Source: Distichodus sexfasciatus | Lineage: Eukaryota > Chordata > Actinopteri > Characiformes > Distichodontidae | Length of the DNA: 64,000 nucleotides | NCBI GenBank assembly: GCA_032718565.1 | Contig: JAVGVS010000004.1 | Span: 9,588,083 to 9,652,082, forward strand | Reading direction: 5' to 3' | Shown: in pieces, positions 35,788 to 47,435 of the stretch | Layout of the letters: each line of letters opens with the position of its first letter | How positions within the stretch are numbered: the first letter of the stretch is position 1 | Notes under the pieces: generated by a model | What the model saw: only the letters and a program-made list of their open reading frames with translations | Told to the model about the DNA's origin: nothing | The model's database searches: none | Position numbers and translations under genes: made by a program

Positions 35788-36671
35788 CTGAGGGAGAAAT
35801 GGAAAAGATGAGTTAGACAATAGTTTATACATTTTATGCTGCTCTGCACTCTATACATTACAATACATTCACGTAAGAAAAAAAACTAACTATAACAAAA
35901 TGTCGTCGAGGATCTCAACTTTTTATAATTTCATAATTATGAGCTCTTGTCTTGTACTGTAATTATGAGTTTTTTACTCAAAATATTTTTGTACTCTGAA
36001 GGTGTAGCCTTGTTTAATATATTTAGTTGGCACAACAGTAAGACTAGGGAGTGATGAAAAACGTTCTCATGATTATAGGATTTCATGACTATCTGAAAAC
36101 ATTTCTTAAATTACAGGATCCTTTTTTGCAATTTCTAGGAACATTAATTATGACAAGATAATTTCTAATAATTATAAAGTATACAAATACAAAAGTTTTC
36201 TTATAATTACAGGAACTTTATTAAAAATTCTGAGACCATCTCTTGTAATTGCAAAATCTTTTCTCTTAATTACAAACAAATGTCCCATAAATATAAAATA
36301 AGGCATCTAATTTTTATGAAATGCATTTCAAAAAAGATGTATGTTATCCGCAGAGGTGAAACAAGGTTACACAACCCTGTTTTGAGATTTCATTGTAATT
36401 ATAAGATGTTTCCTCAATTATGAGATTCTTGTATCATATTTAAGACATACTTGTCTTGTAACTGCAAAGTTTTTTTTATATTTACATCATTTCTTGTAAT
36501 TTAAAAAATCTTTTCTCATAAAACAAGATATCTTCTCTAAGTGGCTTCTCATAGATCAAGTCTCAATCACAAATCTTTCCTTGTATGAAACAGTATGTCA
36601 TTATTACAAGATAAGGTGACAATGTTTTTGCTTTTTCTTGAGTGAATGTAATGCATTTCCATAGGACTCAC

Positions 36672-36834
36672 CCTTGCACAGTGTCCTCCCTTCGGCAGGC
36701 AGAGGTGGACTTTGCAGTGCAGGAAGATTTTGTCTGAGATGGCGGTGAAGGTGAACATGCGGAAGGAGAAGTAAGCGGAGGTGGAGACACTATTCTGCAG
36801 CACCCGAACTGTGCCGTCTTTGGGGCTGGGACAC
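36672..36834 (-). CDS. ZP domain exon 4
   Basis: 163 nt, starting with one base that completes Glu: ECPSPKDGTVRVLQNSVSTS, then FRMFTFTAISDKIFLHCKVH and LCLPKGGHCAR. Matches the F-x-F-F-x-LHC-x-LC pattern of ZP-C. Donor gtgagt. Confidence 0.93.
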
Positions 36835-37119
36835 CTGGAAAAATGAGGGAAAGGTAGAGAGGTCAAAATCCATTTATCATTTTCTGATTTCCTGAACATA
36901 CAGAAAGTGACTTTCAACTCTTCTGTTGGAATTACATTCTACATTCACAGTGTCATATTTTAAGGTGTACAAAAAACTAGTGTTGGTCACCTATTGGATA
37001 TGAGAATTACAATGAGATTTCCAACATACGATTTAGTTAGTTAGTTTAGTTTTAGTTGTAATTCACACCTCTGATGATTTAACAGTAGCTTTTTTCGATT
37101 CAACAAAATTCTGGCATAC

Positions 37120-37362
37120 TCATTAGTGATCAGGTTCCAGCGGACATTGTGGTTCATCTCGTTGACCGGTGTTGCCCAGCAGTTATCCAGCACAGTGGCA
37201 ATCTGGCCTCTGTCTACTCCGTCCACCTGCACAGCCACATACATCTGCTGGTTGACGCCCAGAGACACCTCCCCCAAGTAAGGAGTGATGAAGGAGGAGT
37301 TTGGGTAGGAAGCCATGCGAATTGTGTACGAGCTCTCTGCATCCAGCTGCCTACTCACCACA
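37120..37362 (-). CDS. ZP domain exon 3 (ZP-C)
   Basis: 243 nt. VVSRQLDAESSYTIRMASYP, LGVNQQMYVAVQVDG, and VLDNCWATPVNEMNHNVRWN. LDNCWATP is the strongest ZP-C signature. Donor GA|gtatgc. Confidence 0.95.
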
Positions 37363-38125
37363 CTGCATGAAAAGAAAACAAATAAAAATAAAACTTTGAC
37401 CTCGCACCTTCTTCCAGTTTTCCTACTTCACAGCTAAGGATTTTAGGTTTGTACTACATTTTGTCCCTTAAATTTAGTTTTGGAAACCTCTTGAAAATTT
37501 CAACAATGTGTCTACAATGTACTTACAATGGTTTATAGAACACTTCTGCAACATTTCTAGGGTTTGTATGTTTTGAATAATTTGAGTAAGTTTGTTTTTA
37601 CAAGTATTTGTAATATGGTGTTTTTAGAATGTAAAAAAAATGGTCTGAAGTATGGTTTTACAAACATTTGTACTGTAATTATGTACTTTTAGAATGTTTC
37701 CAAATTTTGGTTTTAAAAACATGTATAGTGTCATTTCTCATGTTTGGTTTATATACATTATTTTGTGTTCTGACAATGTTTGTCCAGTTTGTTTCCATTA
37801 AAAATTCTTCTCTAGTATAAACATTTGTAATTTTGTGGTCTTTGTAACATTTTATACATTTATATATAACATTTTATGAACTCTTGTAATGTTGTTGTGT
37901 TTTTAAATAGTTTCCCCAGTTTGCTTTTCAAAACATAATTTAAAACTTTCTCACAGCACTGCTTTTTTGGGCATAATTTACATAATCCCTTTAGGAACAC
38001 TGAAAGAATGATTATCATATAGTGATGCAGCAGAATCTTAAAAAAAAAAAAAAAACCACACACATTGGTGAAGGTTCTGGGAACCAATTTGTTTGTGTAT
38101 TTTGATATATAGACCATGTTTTTAC

Positions 38126-38283
38126 CTTTCCGCGGCTTGAATGGGTGAGGACATGGAGATGCTCTGAGTAAGTGGGTAAACACAGGAAAAGTCGATGTTC
38201 AGCCACCTGTCACGACTAATCAAACTTTTTTCCCCAGAAACTGCCTGGATCGAGTTTTCATAGATGAAGTGTGATGCATTACT
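38126..38283 (-). CDS. ZP domain exon 2
   Basis: 158 nt. SNASHFIYENSIQAVSGEKS, then ISRDRWLNIDFSCVYPL. The I-x-FSC-Y block is the end of ZP-N in tectorin-like proteins. Acceptor 'ttgtcttcag', donor gtaaaa. Confidence 0.92.
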
Positions 38284-38783
38284 CTGAAGACAAAAAACAT
38301 GAATTTGATTGTTAGTATAACACCAGCAAATTTCTAATTTTTCCTTTATTGTTTTTCTCCCATCTCAGAAACACCTTTCAATTAACCCATGAAATGTAAT
38401 CATATTTAGGGGTCCATTAAACACAATTTATGTGACATCATAAAAGAGCTTTTATAATTATTTTTTATTGCGTTATCCAGCTAGTTTACAGCTAACAATG
38501 TTCTGGTTCCTAAAATGTTCAAAATGTAGTTTTCTAGGCATTTTGGAATGTTTTTGATTTGTATATTTAGAATGTTTGTTTATATAAATATTTGTAATTT
38601 TGTTTTCTTTGAATTTTTTTCAAATTATTTTCAATAACATTTGCAATTTTCTATATTTAAAATATTTTCATAATTTGGTCTCAAACATTTGTAGTTTTGT
38701 GTTTCAAGAATGTTTTGAAAGTTTATTTTTAGAAACCAAACAAAGTGGTGCTAAAAACAAGGATGAGAATTTATTCTAGCTAC

Positions 38784-38968
38784 CCTCAGATTTGTGCCAC
38801 ACAGGCTTGCGTTGTTGTCGAAATGGAACACCACCCTTTCGCCTACAATCTGCCCGTAGCAGGTGGGGTCGTTGAGGTGGAGGAACCTTGGTGAAAATCT
38901 AGCATCAAAGAGCTGACAGCGTGAAAGAGACACAGTGGCAGAACTTCCAGAGCACATGTCCGAGAATT
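38784..38968 (-). CDS. ZP domain exon 1 (ZP-N)
   Basis: 185 nt. FSDMCSGSSATVSLSRCQLF, HLNDPTCYGQIVGERVVFHF, ASLCGTNLR. The four Cys and the 'HLNDPTC' block are the usual start of a ZP-N module. Donor gtagct, in phase on both sides. Confidence 0.92.
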
Positions 38969-39059
38969 CTGGGGAAAAGTTTAATCAACTTCAGATTAAA
39001 GGTATATTCAAACTAGCCAAAAAGCAACAAGCAAAAGAAAAAAAAGTCAAAGCAGTTTT

Positions 39060-39165
39060 TCACGGGAAGAGCACGCAAACTCTACACAGAAAGACCCCAT
39101 GTCCGGAGATCGAACCCAGGCCCTTCTCGTGGGAGGCAACTGTACAACACCTCAAAAGAGTTTTA
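39060..39165 (-). mobile_element. family C SINE-like fragment
   Basis: 'gcacgcaaactctacacaga' and 'cggagatcgaacccaggccc' match the middle of the minus-strand family C copies. It lies in the intron between the EGF and ZP1 exons. Confidence 0.6.
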
Positions 39166-39414
39166 GGATTGTAATTAATTGTAATGCATAATTTTGGTTC
39201 CCAAAACGTTCAATTCTAGGTTTGTGGAAAAAAAAATTTCTTCACTTCACCATGAGGTCAATGAACTGATCTTTGTCATACAATTTTTTTCCCCAATACC
39301 GTATAAGCCATTTTTCTTATGCAAAATAAATATATTGCCAAAATAATAAGTGTTGATGACAAAATTATCAGAACAATACAAAGCAGAATGAACGAATGAA
39401 TGAATAATAAGTAC

Positions 39415-39528
39415 CAAAATTGTCAAGACTGTCGGAGGTGGAATTGTCCTCTGCACAGCTGCAGCCGAAAATTCCTGATCTCTCAGTACAAATCTCCTTG
39501 TCAGTGCAATTCAAAATGTCACAGGTGG
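39415..39528 (-). CDS. EGF-like exon of tectorin-like gene
   Basis: 114 nt between 'ctctttag' and G|gtactt. TCDILNCTDKEICTERSGIF then GCSCAEDNSTSDSLDNF. The cysteine spacing suits a short EGF-like linker that precedes the ZP domain in tectorin and uromodulin-type proteins. Confidence 0.8.
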
Positions 39529-40504
39529 CTAAAGAGAAAAAGGGAAAAAGAAGGAGTCTTTGAGTCTGACACACACACAAACACACACAGATTTTACAAA
39601 ATTCTTGTTGTATTTCGTAAGATTTGAATCTGTGTATCGGTCGTTCATTTATTTTTTAAATTTAAACCTAAAACCATTTTCATTTTGGTTTTAATGTGAT
39701 AGAGAATGTATGACACATTGATTGACTCACCACAAATGAGGTGGTTTATATACTGTATGCATTCATTGGGTTCTTTTCATGAATGTTGTTAGGTCTATTT
39801 AGTCTATTTAGGTCTAGTGCTTTAGCCACCCTAAAAAGATCCTAAGCCCCCCTGTGATGATAGGTGATTTCAGATTTTTTTTTCATATAAGAAATTTGTG
39901 CAGTCATGCGCTTAACACAAACAAGTAAGAATATGAGTCAAAATAAATGATAATAGGTCAGATAAGTTGCTATTATCTGATTAAAATCATCGTTCTGTTT
40001 CCCAGCCCGGAAACAATGCAGGTAAGTGGGAATATGGACCCAGGCGGAAGCTGCCTGTCATTGCTTCTCTGTTTAGCAAATGTAACGTTCCTGAGGGCGG
40101 CAGAGTTAAGAGGAAGAGGAATTAATTTGCAGTGAATGATACACATAGTGAAATTGTACATGGTCGTCAGTAATTGTTAATTGCTTAACTTTACCTACAT
40201 TTACTTAAGGGGAAGAAAAGGTGATATTGAACCACCAAATGAAAAAAATTATATCATTAAAAAAAGATATCCTGAAGACTTAGGAGAGGAAAGACAGGGG
40301 GTCTTCCAGAGAAGGCTGGGAAGGAAAGGAAGTGATCCAGATAACAGGTACTGATAAATACTCTTCAAATAATGCATTATTTGATGAAGATTTTTCCTAA
40401 TCACACCCCTAGGTGCTATGCTCCCCCAACATATTTGAATCCAAATGACGTACCTGGTTCTATTTATGTGTATTTTAATCAGTTAGAAAAATAAAATTAT
40501 GAAC

Positions 40505-40619
40505 CTACTTGCAAGAAAGCCCAGCATCCGGGAATGCCAACATTACTGTTTGAAGACAGGCCCGATATGTTTCCCTTAGAGGCGGTGACGAAACTGTGGC
40601 CCTGCATGCAGTAGCCGGC
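40505..40619 (-). CDS. NIDO module 4 exon D
   Basis: AGYCMQGHSFVTASKGNISG then SNSNVGIPGCWAFLQV. The conserved Arg of IPGRWAF is Cys. The phase needed for the next exon requires donor G|gttcat at 40504; the better-looking gtaggt at 40508 would break the frame into the EGF exon, so the true exon end is uncertain. Confidence 0.7.
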
Positions 40620-40726
40620 CTGCAGTGATATTTATTCGAAAAACAAAATTCAGCGTAATTAATGTCGATACTTCCCACGGCAATGTGATCTACTCAGAAT
40701 AAATGTAAAAAAGCATGCAAACATAC

Positions 40727-40825
40727 CAGCCAGGGTTGTTGTGCAGGTGCAATGCTGCCGTAGTTCATAAGGAGGACGGAGCGGTCGTCGTTGTCTGAAG
40801 CCAGGACTGCTTAGAAAGTTAAGTC
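40727..40825 (-). pseudogene. NIDO module 4 exon C with in-frame stop
   Basis: 99 nt with normal acceptor and donor. Codons 1-4 are DLTF, codon 5 is TAA (40813-40811) where the other modules have Gln (CAA or CAG), then AVLASDNDDRSVLLMNYGSI. A single C-to-T change explains it. The exon is phase 0 at both ends, so skipping it would keep the frame. Confidence 0.9.
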
Positions 40826-41451
40826 CTGAAAAAGGAAAAAAGGCATCAAATTTGATAAAAATATGACTGTAAATGTACAGTTTTAATTCTGGCAGCAAAG
40901 CTGCCACAGTCCAAAAAATATAATTTAATAGTATGTGCTTTGTTTTATTTTACAAATTGTCTCTATTTCCCAAAGCCATAATGTGTAATTATTGGACATA
41001 ATTGAGTAATGCTGTCATTTTTGCAACTGCAAATATTATAATATAAACAGCAGTATTTTTTAGAATACCTTCACATGTTCAGCTAGAAAAAGAATGTTTT
41101 AATGTATTTTGCAGGAATTCAGATTACAACGCAGTTTACATTCCACATCTTACAACTACAGTTATTTGTCATTGTGTTTTACCCTACTTCCTGTCACATA
41201 TGCTATTTCAATTAACCTAAACAAAATGATCCTTGAAAAAAGAAAATCTGTATGGACTTCAGAACACTGATTTATAGCCTTTTTTAAAGGTACAGTATTT
41301 TATTGTGTTATTATAAGATCATAAGGTATTTAAAAAGAACATTTTCATTCATGAAAAACATCTACTAATTAACATCTACGTATCTTGGAAGTTAAAAAAA
41401 ATTGCAGTTTACATAGCAATTCGCATTATACCTTCTTTTAGCATGTCTAGC

Positions 41452-41602
41452 CATGGGTGTTGTAGTGGGGTGAAAAGTAGGACTGACTTAACAGGGCCCC
41501 AAATTGGGGGAGGGCCCATGAGAAGTCTGGAATGTTATTTTATTATGGGGAGGGGACCAATGGAGACTTGTGTATAGGGCCCAGAATTTGGTGCTACCCC
41601 TG
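41452..41602. mobile_element. 151-bp hAT MITE with perfect 8-bp duplication
   Basis: Starts CATGGGTGTTGTAG and ends CTACCCCTG. Flanked on both sides by tgtctagc (41444-41451 and 41603-41610). Located in the intron between module 4 exons B and C. A related copy interrupts the SINE near 14180. Confidence 0.85.
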
Positions 41603-41729
41603 TGTCTAGCCATCTGTATATTTCAGCCTATTTTTCCAGTCGCTGAACAGAATTCATTGATTCTGAACTTGAACAGGATATTTAACTCGACTTTAACTTG
41701 AATAAAGTAGACTTAGGAAAGGCTCTTAC

Positions 41730-41996
41730 CCCTGTGTCATCCTCAAAAAACACCCCTTTCCAGGTGGCAATGAAAACCCAAGAAGGAACGAAGCTCAGTT
41801 CAGGGAATGTTCTGCTGATTTCAAGTTTGGCCAAATCTAGCAGATAACCGCTTGAGGCTTGCCAGTAAGTGATGTTTCCTCTGTTGTATATCTCAATGTC
41901 ACTCCACAGTGGGGCGATGATGTCTTGGTTAATATTTTTGTCAGGGTAAGACTCGATCCCTGGCACAAAGAACGCCAAGAGGCCATCCATACTCAG
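41730..41996 (-). CDS. NIDO module 4 exon B
   Basis: 267 nt. LSMDGLLAFFVPGIESYPDK, DIIAPLWSDIEIYNRGNITY, and FVPSWVFIATWKGVFFEDDT, donor gggGTAAGA. Open. Confidence 0.9.
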
Positions 41997-42597
41997 CTGT
42001 TAGAAAAATGTTTGGAAAAACAATCAATACCACACTCACATAACTTAATTATTCAATAATTTTGGTTTGCCTATTTGTCCTTTAACAGAACATGCCAACT
42101 AAACCAAATGGAAAAAACTAAATGAAATATGAGATCACATATTTGCACAGTGCACTGTGTCATTTTGTCAATTTTTTGTCTGAGCGCAAAAGGAAACTTT
42201 TTCATTTTTTTAAATCCGGAAACAAATATTGAAAAAAAATGTTTTTAGGTTATAGGTGTTGGAGATCCAAGAGGAACACAGCACAGATAAATCAATAAAA
42301 TAATATTTTTGCTCTGGCTATTTGTCCAGTAAACAAATATTCCAGTTTAATCTAATGGAAAGCCAAAATGGAATGAGTGTGCAATTTCTATTTTGTCCAT
42401 TTTGAGTGCAAATTGGCAATCATAAAATTGCTTTTTTGTCTCTGAAATGAACACCTTGAAATATATTTTGGAAATGAATGTAAAAAAGAAAAAAATGGAC
42501 TTGGGATTTGGAAATATTTTCTCTAAAAAGGCAAACAATCTTATAAAACTATAACCAGTTACATCTTTGAAGCATTATGTTAAGATTCACTACATAC

Positions 42598-42728
42598 ATA
42601 TAGTTGTGAGAAATGTTTGTTGTTGTAGAAGAATGGATGGTCCAGTTGGATCCTTGAATAACTTCCATCATCCCATATAGGATTAAAAGGAACATGAGCT
42701 CCAGTAGAGAACAACAGACTAAATTGAG
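42598..42728 (-). CDS. NIDO module 4 exon A
   Basis: 131 nt after 'atttcttccag'. QFSLLFSTGAHVPFNPIWDD then LDHPFFYNNKHFSQLY, donor gtatgt. Open. Confidence 0.85.
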
Positions 42729-43166
42729 CTGGAAGAAATATTTCAGAATAAGGAACCAGGAAAGTAATTATGAAGCAATTTATTATTTGTTTTAGTGTAT
42801 GGTCTGAACATTTGTATTTTAGCTTTTGACAGAAAGTGGACCTCATTCCCTCACTGTTCTTAAGAAAAAAATTGTTCTTAAAACTCAAGATTCAAACATT
42901 TGCCAATGTTTTCTTATTTGAGATTTGTTCTTAGTCAAGAACAAAATCTATAGTTGCTGAAAAGCACTCTTACTGAAATTGCTCTGTATGAATGTTTCTG
43001 CAAAACACTGGCTTATTTGGCGTTCTTCAATCTTACATTTGTATAATGTTATAGTGTTTAAATGTCTTAACTTTCTTAAGAACAAATGTTAGAAAAAAAC
43101 TTGAATGAGGATAAATGAGCCCCAGAATTTTAATTTAGCCAAAAAATGCCCAAAATTTATATTTAC

Positions 43167-43296
43167 CCTCAGGAACAGCTGCCAGTTTGAATGCCCAACG
43201 ACCAGGAATGGCAACGTTGCTAGTTGTAGACAGATCTGAAGCTCTTGGCACTGAGATGGTGACAAAATTGATTGTGTTCCCCAAGCAGTAGCCAGA
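43167..43296 (-). CDS. NIDO module 3 exon D
   Basis: 130 nt. SGYCLGNTINFVTISVPRAS then STTSNVAIPGRWAFKLAAVP; ends with one base before gtaaat. Intact. Confidence 0.85.
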
Positions 43297-43542
43297 CTGG
43301 AAGGAGAATTAACAAACATATCTTAAAAGCATTCCCTTTCCTGCTATGAAGGCTTGCATGTATAAGTTGGCAAACCATCTATGTTAATATACAAACTGTT
43401 ACCATTTCAGGATTGTGAAAGTTCTTCATCAGTGTTGGGAAAGTTTATACATATAATGAAGCTCATACTTATAATGAAAAGCTACTGATTTACTAAAGTG
43501 GTTAGCTATGATACAAGCTTAAGTGAAAAAGTAGCTAATTAC

Positions 43543-44379
43543 TGTCACGTAGCAGGAAGCAAGCGGACGCAAGTCTCAGGATCTTCTGGTTTTCTCCATA
43601 TTTATAGTGCACAAGTGGAGGGAAGGGAATAGGAGGGGTACACGTACACAAGACTGAGACGCAGAGACAGGCTAGCACAAAGACTACACACCAAACCCTA
43701 TGACTAAGTTGGGGACAGGAACAGGAACCAGGCGGGTAAACAAGGAACAAACAGGAAACATGAAATGAGGGCAACCACGGGAACCGGAACTTAGGGGCAG
43801 ACAGGTTTAGGGACAGATAGGGGAAACATCAACTAAACTACTCTACTACTAATCCTACTCTAACGGCTAAACGCTAATGCTAATGCTAATGGCTAATGCT
43901 AGAGAGGAAGGGTGAACAGGAAGTGCCTATGCTAACTCTAACTATGCTAATGCTAACTTTGCTAACTACTACATGAGATTCGAACCTAATACTAAGAACT
44001 AACACACACTAACACAGAGCACGAGACAAAGACAGACTTAACCTGGACTTAGGACTGATGGCAGCCAGCAGACAGGACCATAAGCAGGCTCTCAGATTTG
44101 GCAGAGGGTGAAAACAGTGGCATGGTGAGGGTGCACAGACAAATACTAGAACAAATGACAACACTTAAATAGGGGCCTAACTCAACACATGACACAGACA
44201 GAAGGGGGGAACAACCAATAGATGACACAGGGCCACACAGAGGGCAGGAGCTAACACAAAACACCCATATTAGGACATACACAAAACAGTGACCCTTGAA
44301 CCCGGAAACACACTATATACATAGTCTCTTGCGGCCACTAGTGGCCGGCAGGGCCAACTGTCCTGGGGGAGACATGACA
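43543..44379. mobile_element. 837-bp TG..CA-bounded element, possible solo LTR
   Basis: Bounded by TGTCACGT and ACATGACA. Flanks attac and actac give a 4/5 match that suits a 5-bp duplication. The interior is unusually GC-balanced for the area, with 'gctaatgctaatggctaatg' runs and a GC-rich end 'ggccactagtggccgg'. A TATA-like 'tatttaagtg' exists on the minus strand. LTR versus DNA element is unresolved. Confidence 0.55.
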
Positions 44380-44839
44380 ACTACAGCCAAGCTATTCCAT
44401 CCAGTAATACTTCAGATTTGTGCTGTGGCATTTGTAAATTTATAAAATAAATGTGAAACATTACATTAAAAGTAATATGAAAATCTATATATTTTTAACA
44501 GTGTAATGTCAAATTACAACAAGTTTTCGGTGAGGTTTTGGAGATTGAGAGTGTTTTGATTTTTGTCTTGCGTAAGTTACGCGCAAATGTGTAGTTCTGT
44601 CCGTTTGGCCTTTCAGAGTCATATATTCTGATAAATACTTCCATGGATTCTTGATTGCCATGCTACACTGCTATTTGTTAAAAACCCAATAGTTACTGGA
44701 AAAGCATTTGAAAAGTAGCTTGGCTACCAATAAATGACTGAAAAAAGTATTTAAGTTAGCAGCATCACAAATTTTAGTTAGCTCCCCAACACTGTTCTTC
44801 ATGCAGATCCTTCTACATTATGGACAAACTGTCACTCAC

Positions 44840-44938
44840 CAGCCAGGTTTGGTTAGCGAAGGCAGCGTTTCCATAGTTCATCAGGATGACAGAGTTGCCA
44901 CTGTTATCAGAAGCCAAGACTGCCTGGAAAGTTAGATC
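44840..44938 (-). CDS. NIDO module 3 exon C
   Basis: 99 nt. DLTFQAVLASDNSGNSVILM then NYGNAAFANQTWL; donor gtgagt. Intact. Confidence 0.85.
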
Positions 44939-45527
44939 CTGAGCAAGGGGTGAAAAGGAGACAATACACAGATTTTTTTCATTCTTTTATTCACTTAATA
45001 TATATGCCATTTCTACTCACTTTTAGGAGTTTTCAGTGTTTCAACCTAAACTCATTTCAGTGAACTGACTTAAAAATCTAAGTTGTAACACTGCAGACTC
45101 AGAAAAGTTGCACTGTAAAAACATTATCTGATCAATTAATCATGTAAACATACTTCTTTCATTTACTTCAACTTAAAACAATCATTTATGCAATTTCAGC
45201 TCACCTTTATGTGTTTTAGGAATTAAAACATTTAGGTCAAACTTACAGTTTGAAGTCAATCTGGCATCTTCACATTTTGATTTCCATGAACTTATTTAAC
45301 AACCTAAGTTGCAAAACTGAAATCTCCTAAAAGTTCATTAAAATTGCATATATATATTTATTGTTTTACGCTGAAGTAAATGAAAGAAATATTTTAAGTC
45401 TAGCTTTAACTTTCTCTAAATTGTAGTAAATGAAGAAATATGTTAACGTGACCTATTGATCAAATAATTTTTACAGCATTATCAGAAGACTGGAGAGGTT
45501 TACTTAAAAATTTGGAAGTTCTCTTAT

Positions 45528-45797
45528 GCCTGTATCAGTCTCAAAGAACACCTTTTCCCAGGTAGCAACAAAAACCCAGGTAGGAGTGAAGCTTAGGTTG
45601 GGGAAAGTCCTGCCGATTTCCACTTTCGCCATGTTTAGCAGAGGTCCGGTTGAGGCTTGCTGGTAGGTGATGTTTCCTCTGTTAGTGGAAGTTTCAATGT
45701 CACTCCACAGCGGAGTGATGATGTCTTTGTTGATGTTTGCATTGGGGTAGGACTCGACAGTTGGCTTGAAGAAGGAAATGAAGCCGTCCATGCTCAG
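45528..45797 (-). pseudogene. NIDO module 3 exon B with lost splice donor
   Basis: Open frame: LSMDGFISFFKPTVESYPNA, DIITPLWSDIETSTNRGNIT, FTPTWVFVATWEKVFFETDT. At the expected exon end the sister exons read ACAGGG|GTAAGA, but this one reads ACAGGC|ATAAGA, so the GT is AT (45527-45526). Read-through meets TAA after seven more codons. The sequence is not a U12-type ATATCC start. Confidence 0.85.
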
Positions 45798-45916
45798 CTG
45801 CCAAAGAAATCATTAGAAAACAATGCAGATGACGAAAAAAAATCTCACTTTTGTGATTTGGTTCAAATTAGAAACCTACATACAATTAAAACATTCTGTC
45901 AAACTGCTCAACTTAC

Positions 45917-46050
45917 GTATAATTCAGAGAAGTAATTTCTATTGAACAGGAAAGGTTGATCGAGCTGAATCTGTGCAAAACCTCCATCAACGGCTTCGTT
46001 AACATTAAGAAGAACTTGAGTTCCAGTGGGGAAGAGCAACTTGTACTGAA
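45917..46050 (-). CDS. NIDO module 3 exon A
   Basis: 134 nt after 'actttcag'. QYKLLFPTGTQVLLNVNEA then IQLDQPFLFNRNYFSELY, donor gtaagt. Open and in phase. Confidence 0.85.
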
Positions 46051-46435
46051 CTGAAAGTAAAATGCTATGATTACATATTTTCAAAATTACATGTAGCTGT
46101 TCAAGCTGTTCAAGGCATTTATAATTAAAAATAGCTAAAATACAAAGTGTATTATGGTAGTCAGATATGCTACAAGCTTCAGATAAAAAGTAGCTATATA
46201 CATCCAAGATGCATTATTCAGTAATACTTTAATAATACCGTTTACTTTTACTACTGTAGGATATAAGAAATGTATTTGAAAAGGTGGAGTTAGTCACAAT
46301 ACATCATTATATGTAAAAAATAATTACTGTTAAAGTGTTTTAAAGTTGCAAATAGTGGCAAATACATTATTCCAGGCAATTCCAGGCACTGACTGGAATA
46401 TGTAATATTGGATGTCATAAAAAGCATATATGTAC

Positions 46436-46556
46436 CAGAGGGGTTGAGATCAAAAGCCCAGCGACCAGGAATTTGGACGTTACTAGTTGAAGTCAGAGCT
46501 GTAAGACCTGCTGAAATGGTAACACAGCAGCCACCATCCTCCATGCAGTAACCACT
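46436..46556 (-). CDS. NIDO module 2 exon D
   Basis: 121 nt after 'tttctag'. SGYCMEDGGCCVTIS ... STSNVQIPGRWAFDLNPS, ending with one base before gtacat. Keeps the SGYC and IPGRWAF motifs. Confidence 0.85.
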
Positions 46557-46945
46557 CTAGAAATAAACACAGAAATTTGAAACTGTCACATTATCTCGAA
46601 ACATATTTAATATTTACATATTATATATTTGATAATTTATGAAACATTTTTCTGTGTAAATTCTACATAAAGTTTATTTAACAATCTGTTAACTGCTAAT
46701 CTGTTTTGCACTGCCTTCACATAATATCCTTAGTTAACCCATAAAATTGTACAGTTACTGTTTATAGAAGGAATGTATATTTCAGAAAATGTATTTTTCT
46801 ATATATTTATTTATTAGATTTAGCTTTTTGAAACATGTCCTTAACTTCTGCTTACGTTTATATTGAAATATTGAAGCTTTTAAAAAAAACCCAAAAAAAA
46901 ACAAAAACAAAAACTTGCAAATATCAATTGACCAATTAAACTGAC

Positions 46946-47044
46946 CAGCCAGCTTTGTTGAGTATTGACAATACTCCTATAGTTCATGAGGATGAGAGAG
47001 TGATCGTTATCATCTGAAGCCAAGATCACTTGGAAAGTTAAATC
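46946..47044 (-). CDS. NIDO module 2 exon C
   Basis: 99 nt. DLTFQVILASDDNDHSLILM then NYRSIVNTQQSWL; acceptor 'ctctttcag', donor gtcagt. Gln at codon 5 (CAA) is the position that is TAA in module 4. Confidence 0.85.
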
Positions 47045-47435
47045 CTGAAAGAAGAGGGTAAATATTGGGTCTCATTCACCAACTATTCTAAAAGAATTGT
47101 TCTAAAACTTTTTCACAATGATTCTAGTATTCACCAATGTTTTCTTACTGAGATTTGTTTTTAGACAAGGACAGAATCTATCAATGCTGATGAGCACTCT
47201 TATGCATATTTTATTGCAGGCATGCCTTCTGCAAAGCAGTAGCTTATTGGCTTTTCTTCAATTCTCACTTCATGTAATATTAATAATTTATATAGCTATT
47301 TTTTTAATGTATAAAAGTTAAATGTTTATATGTTTAAACATTTAGACATATTTGTTGATTCAATAGGAGCTTTTTAAGAACAATTTTAAGAAAACATTTT
47401 TGTTTTTAAGAACATATTGGTGATTGAGGCTCATT

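Noticed and set aside
45526..45530. U12-type AT-AC intron after NIDO module 3 exon B
   Set aside because: U12 introns need an ATATCC-like start; the sequence is ATAAGAG and the sister introns are ordinary GT introns.
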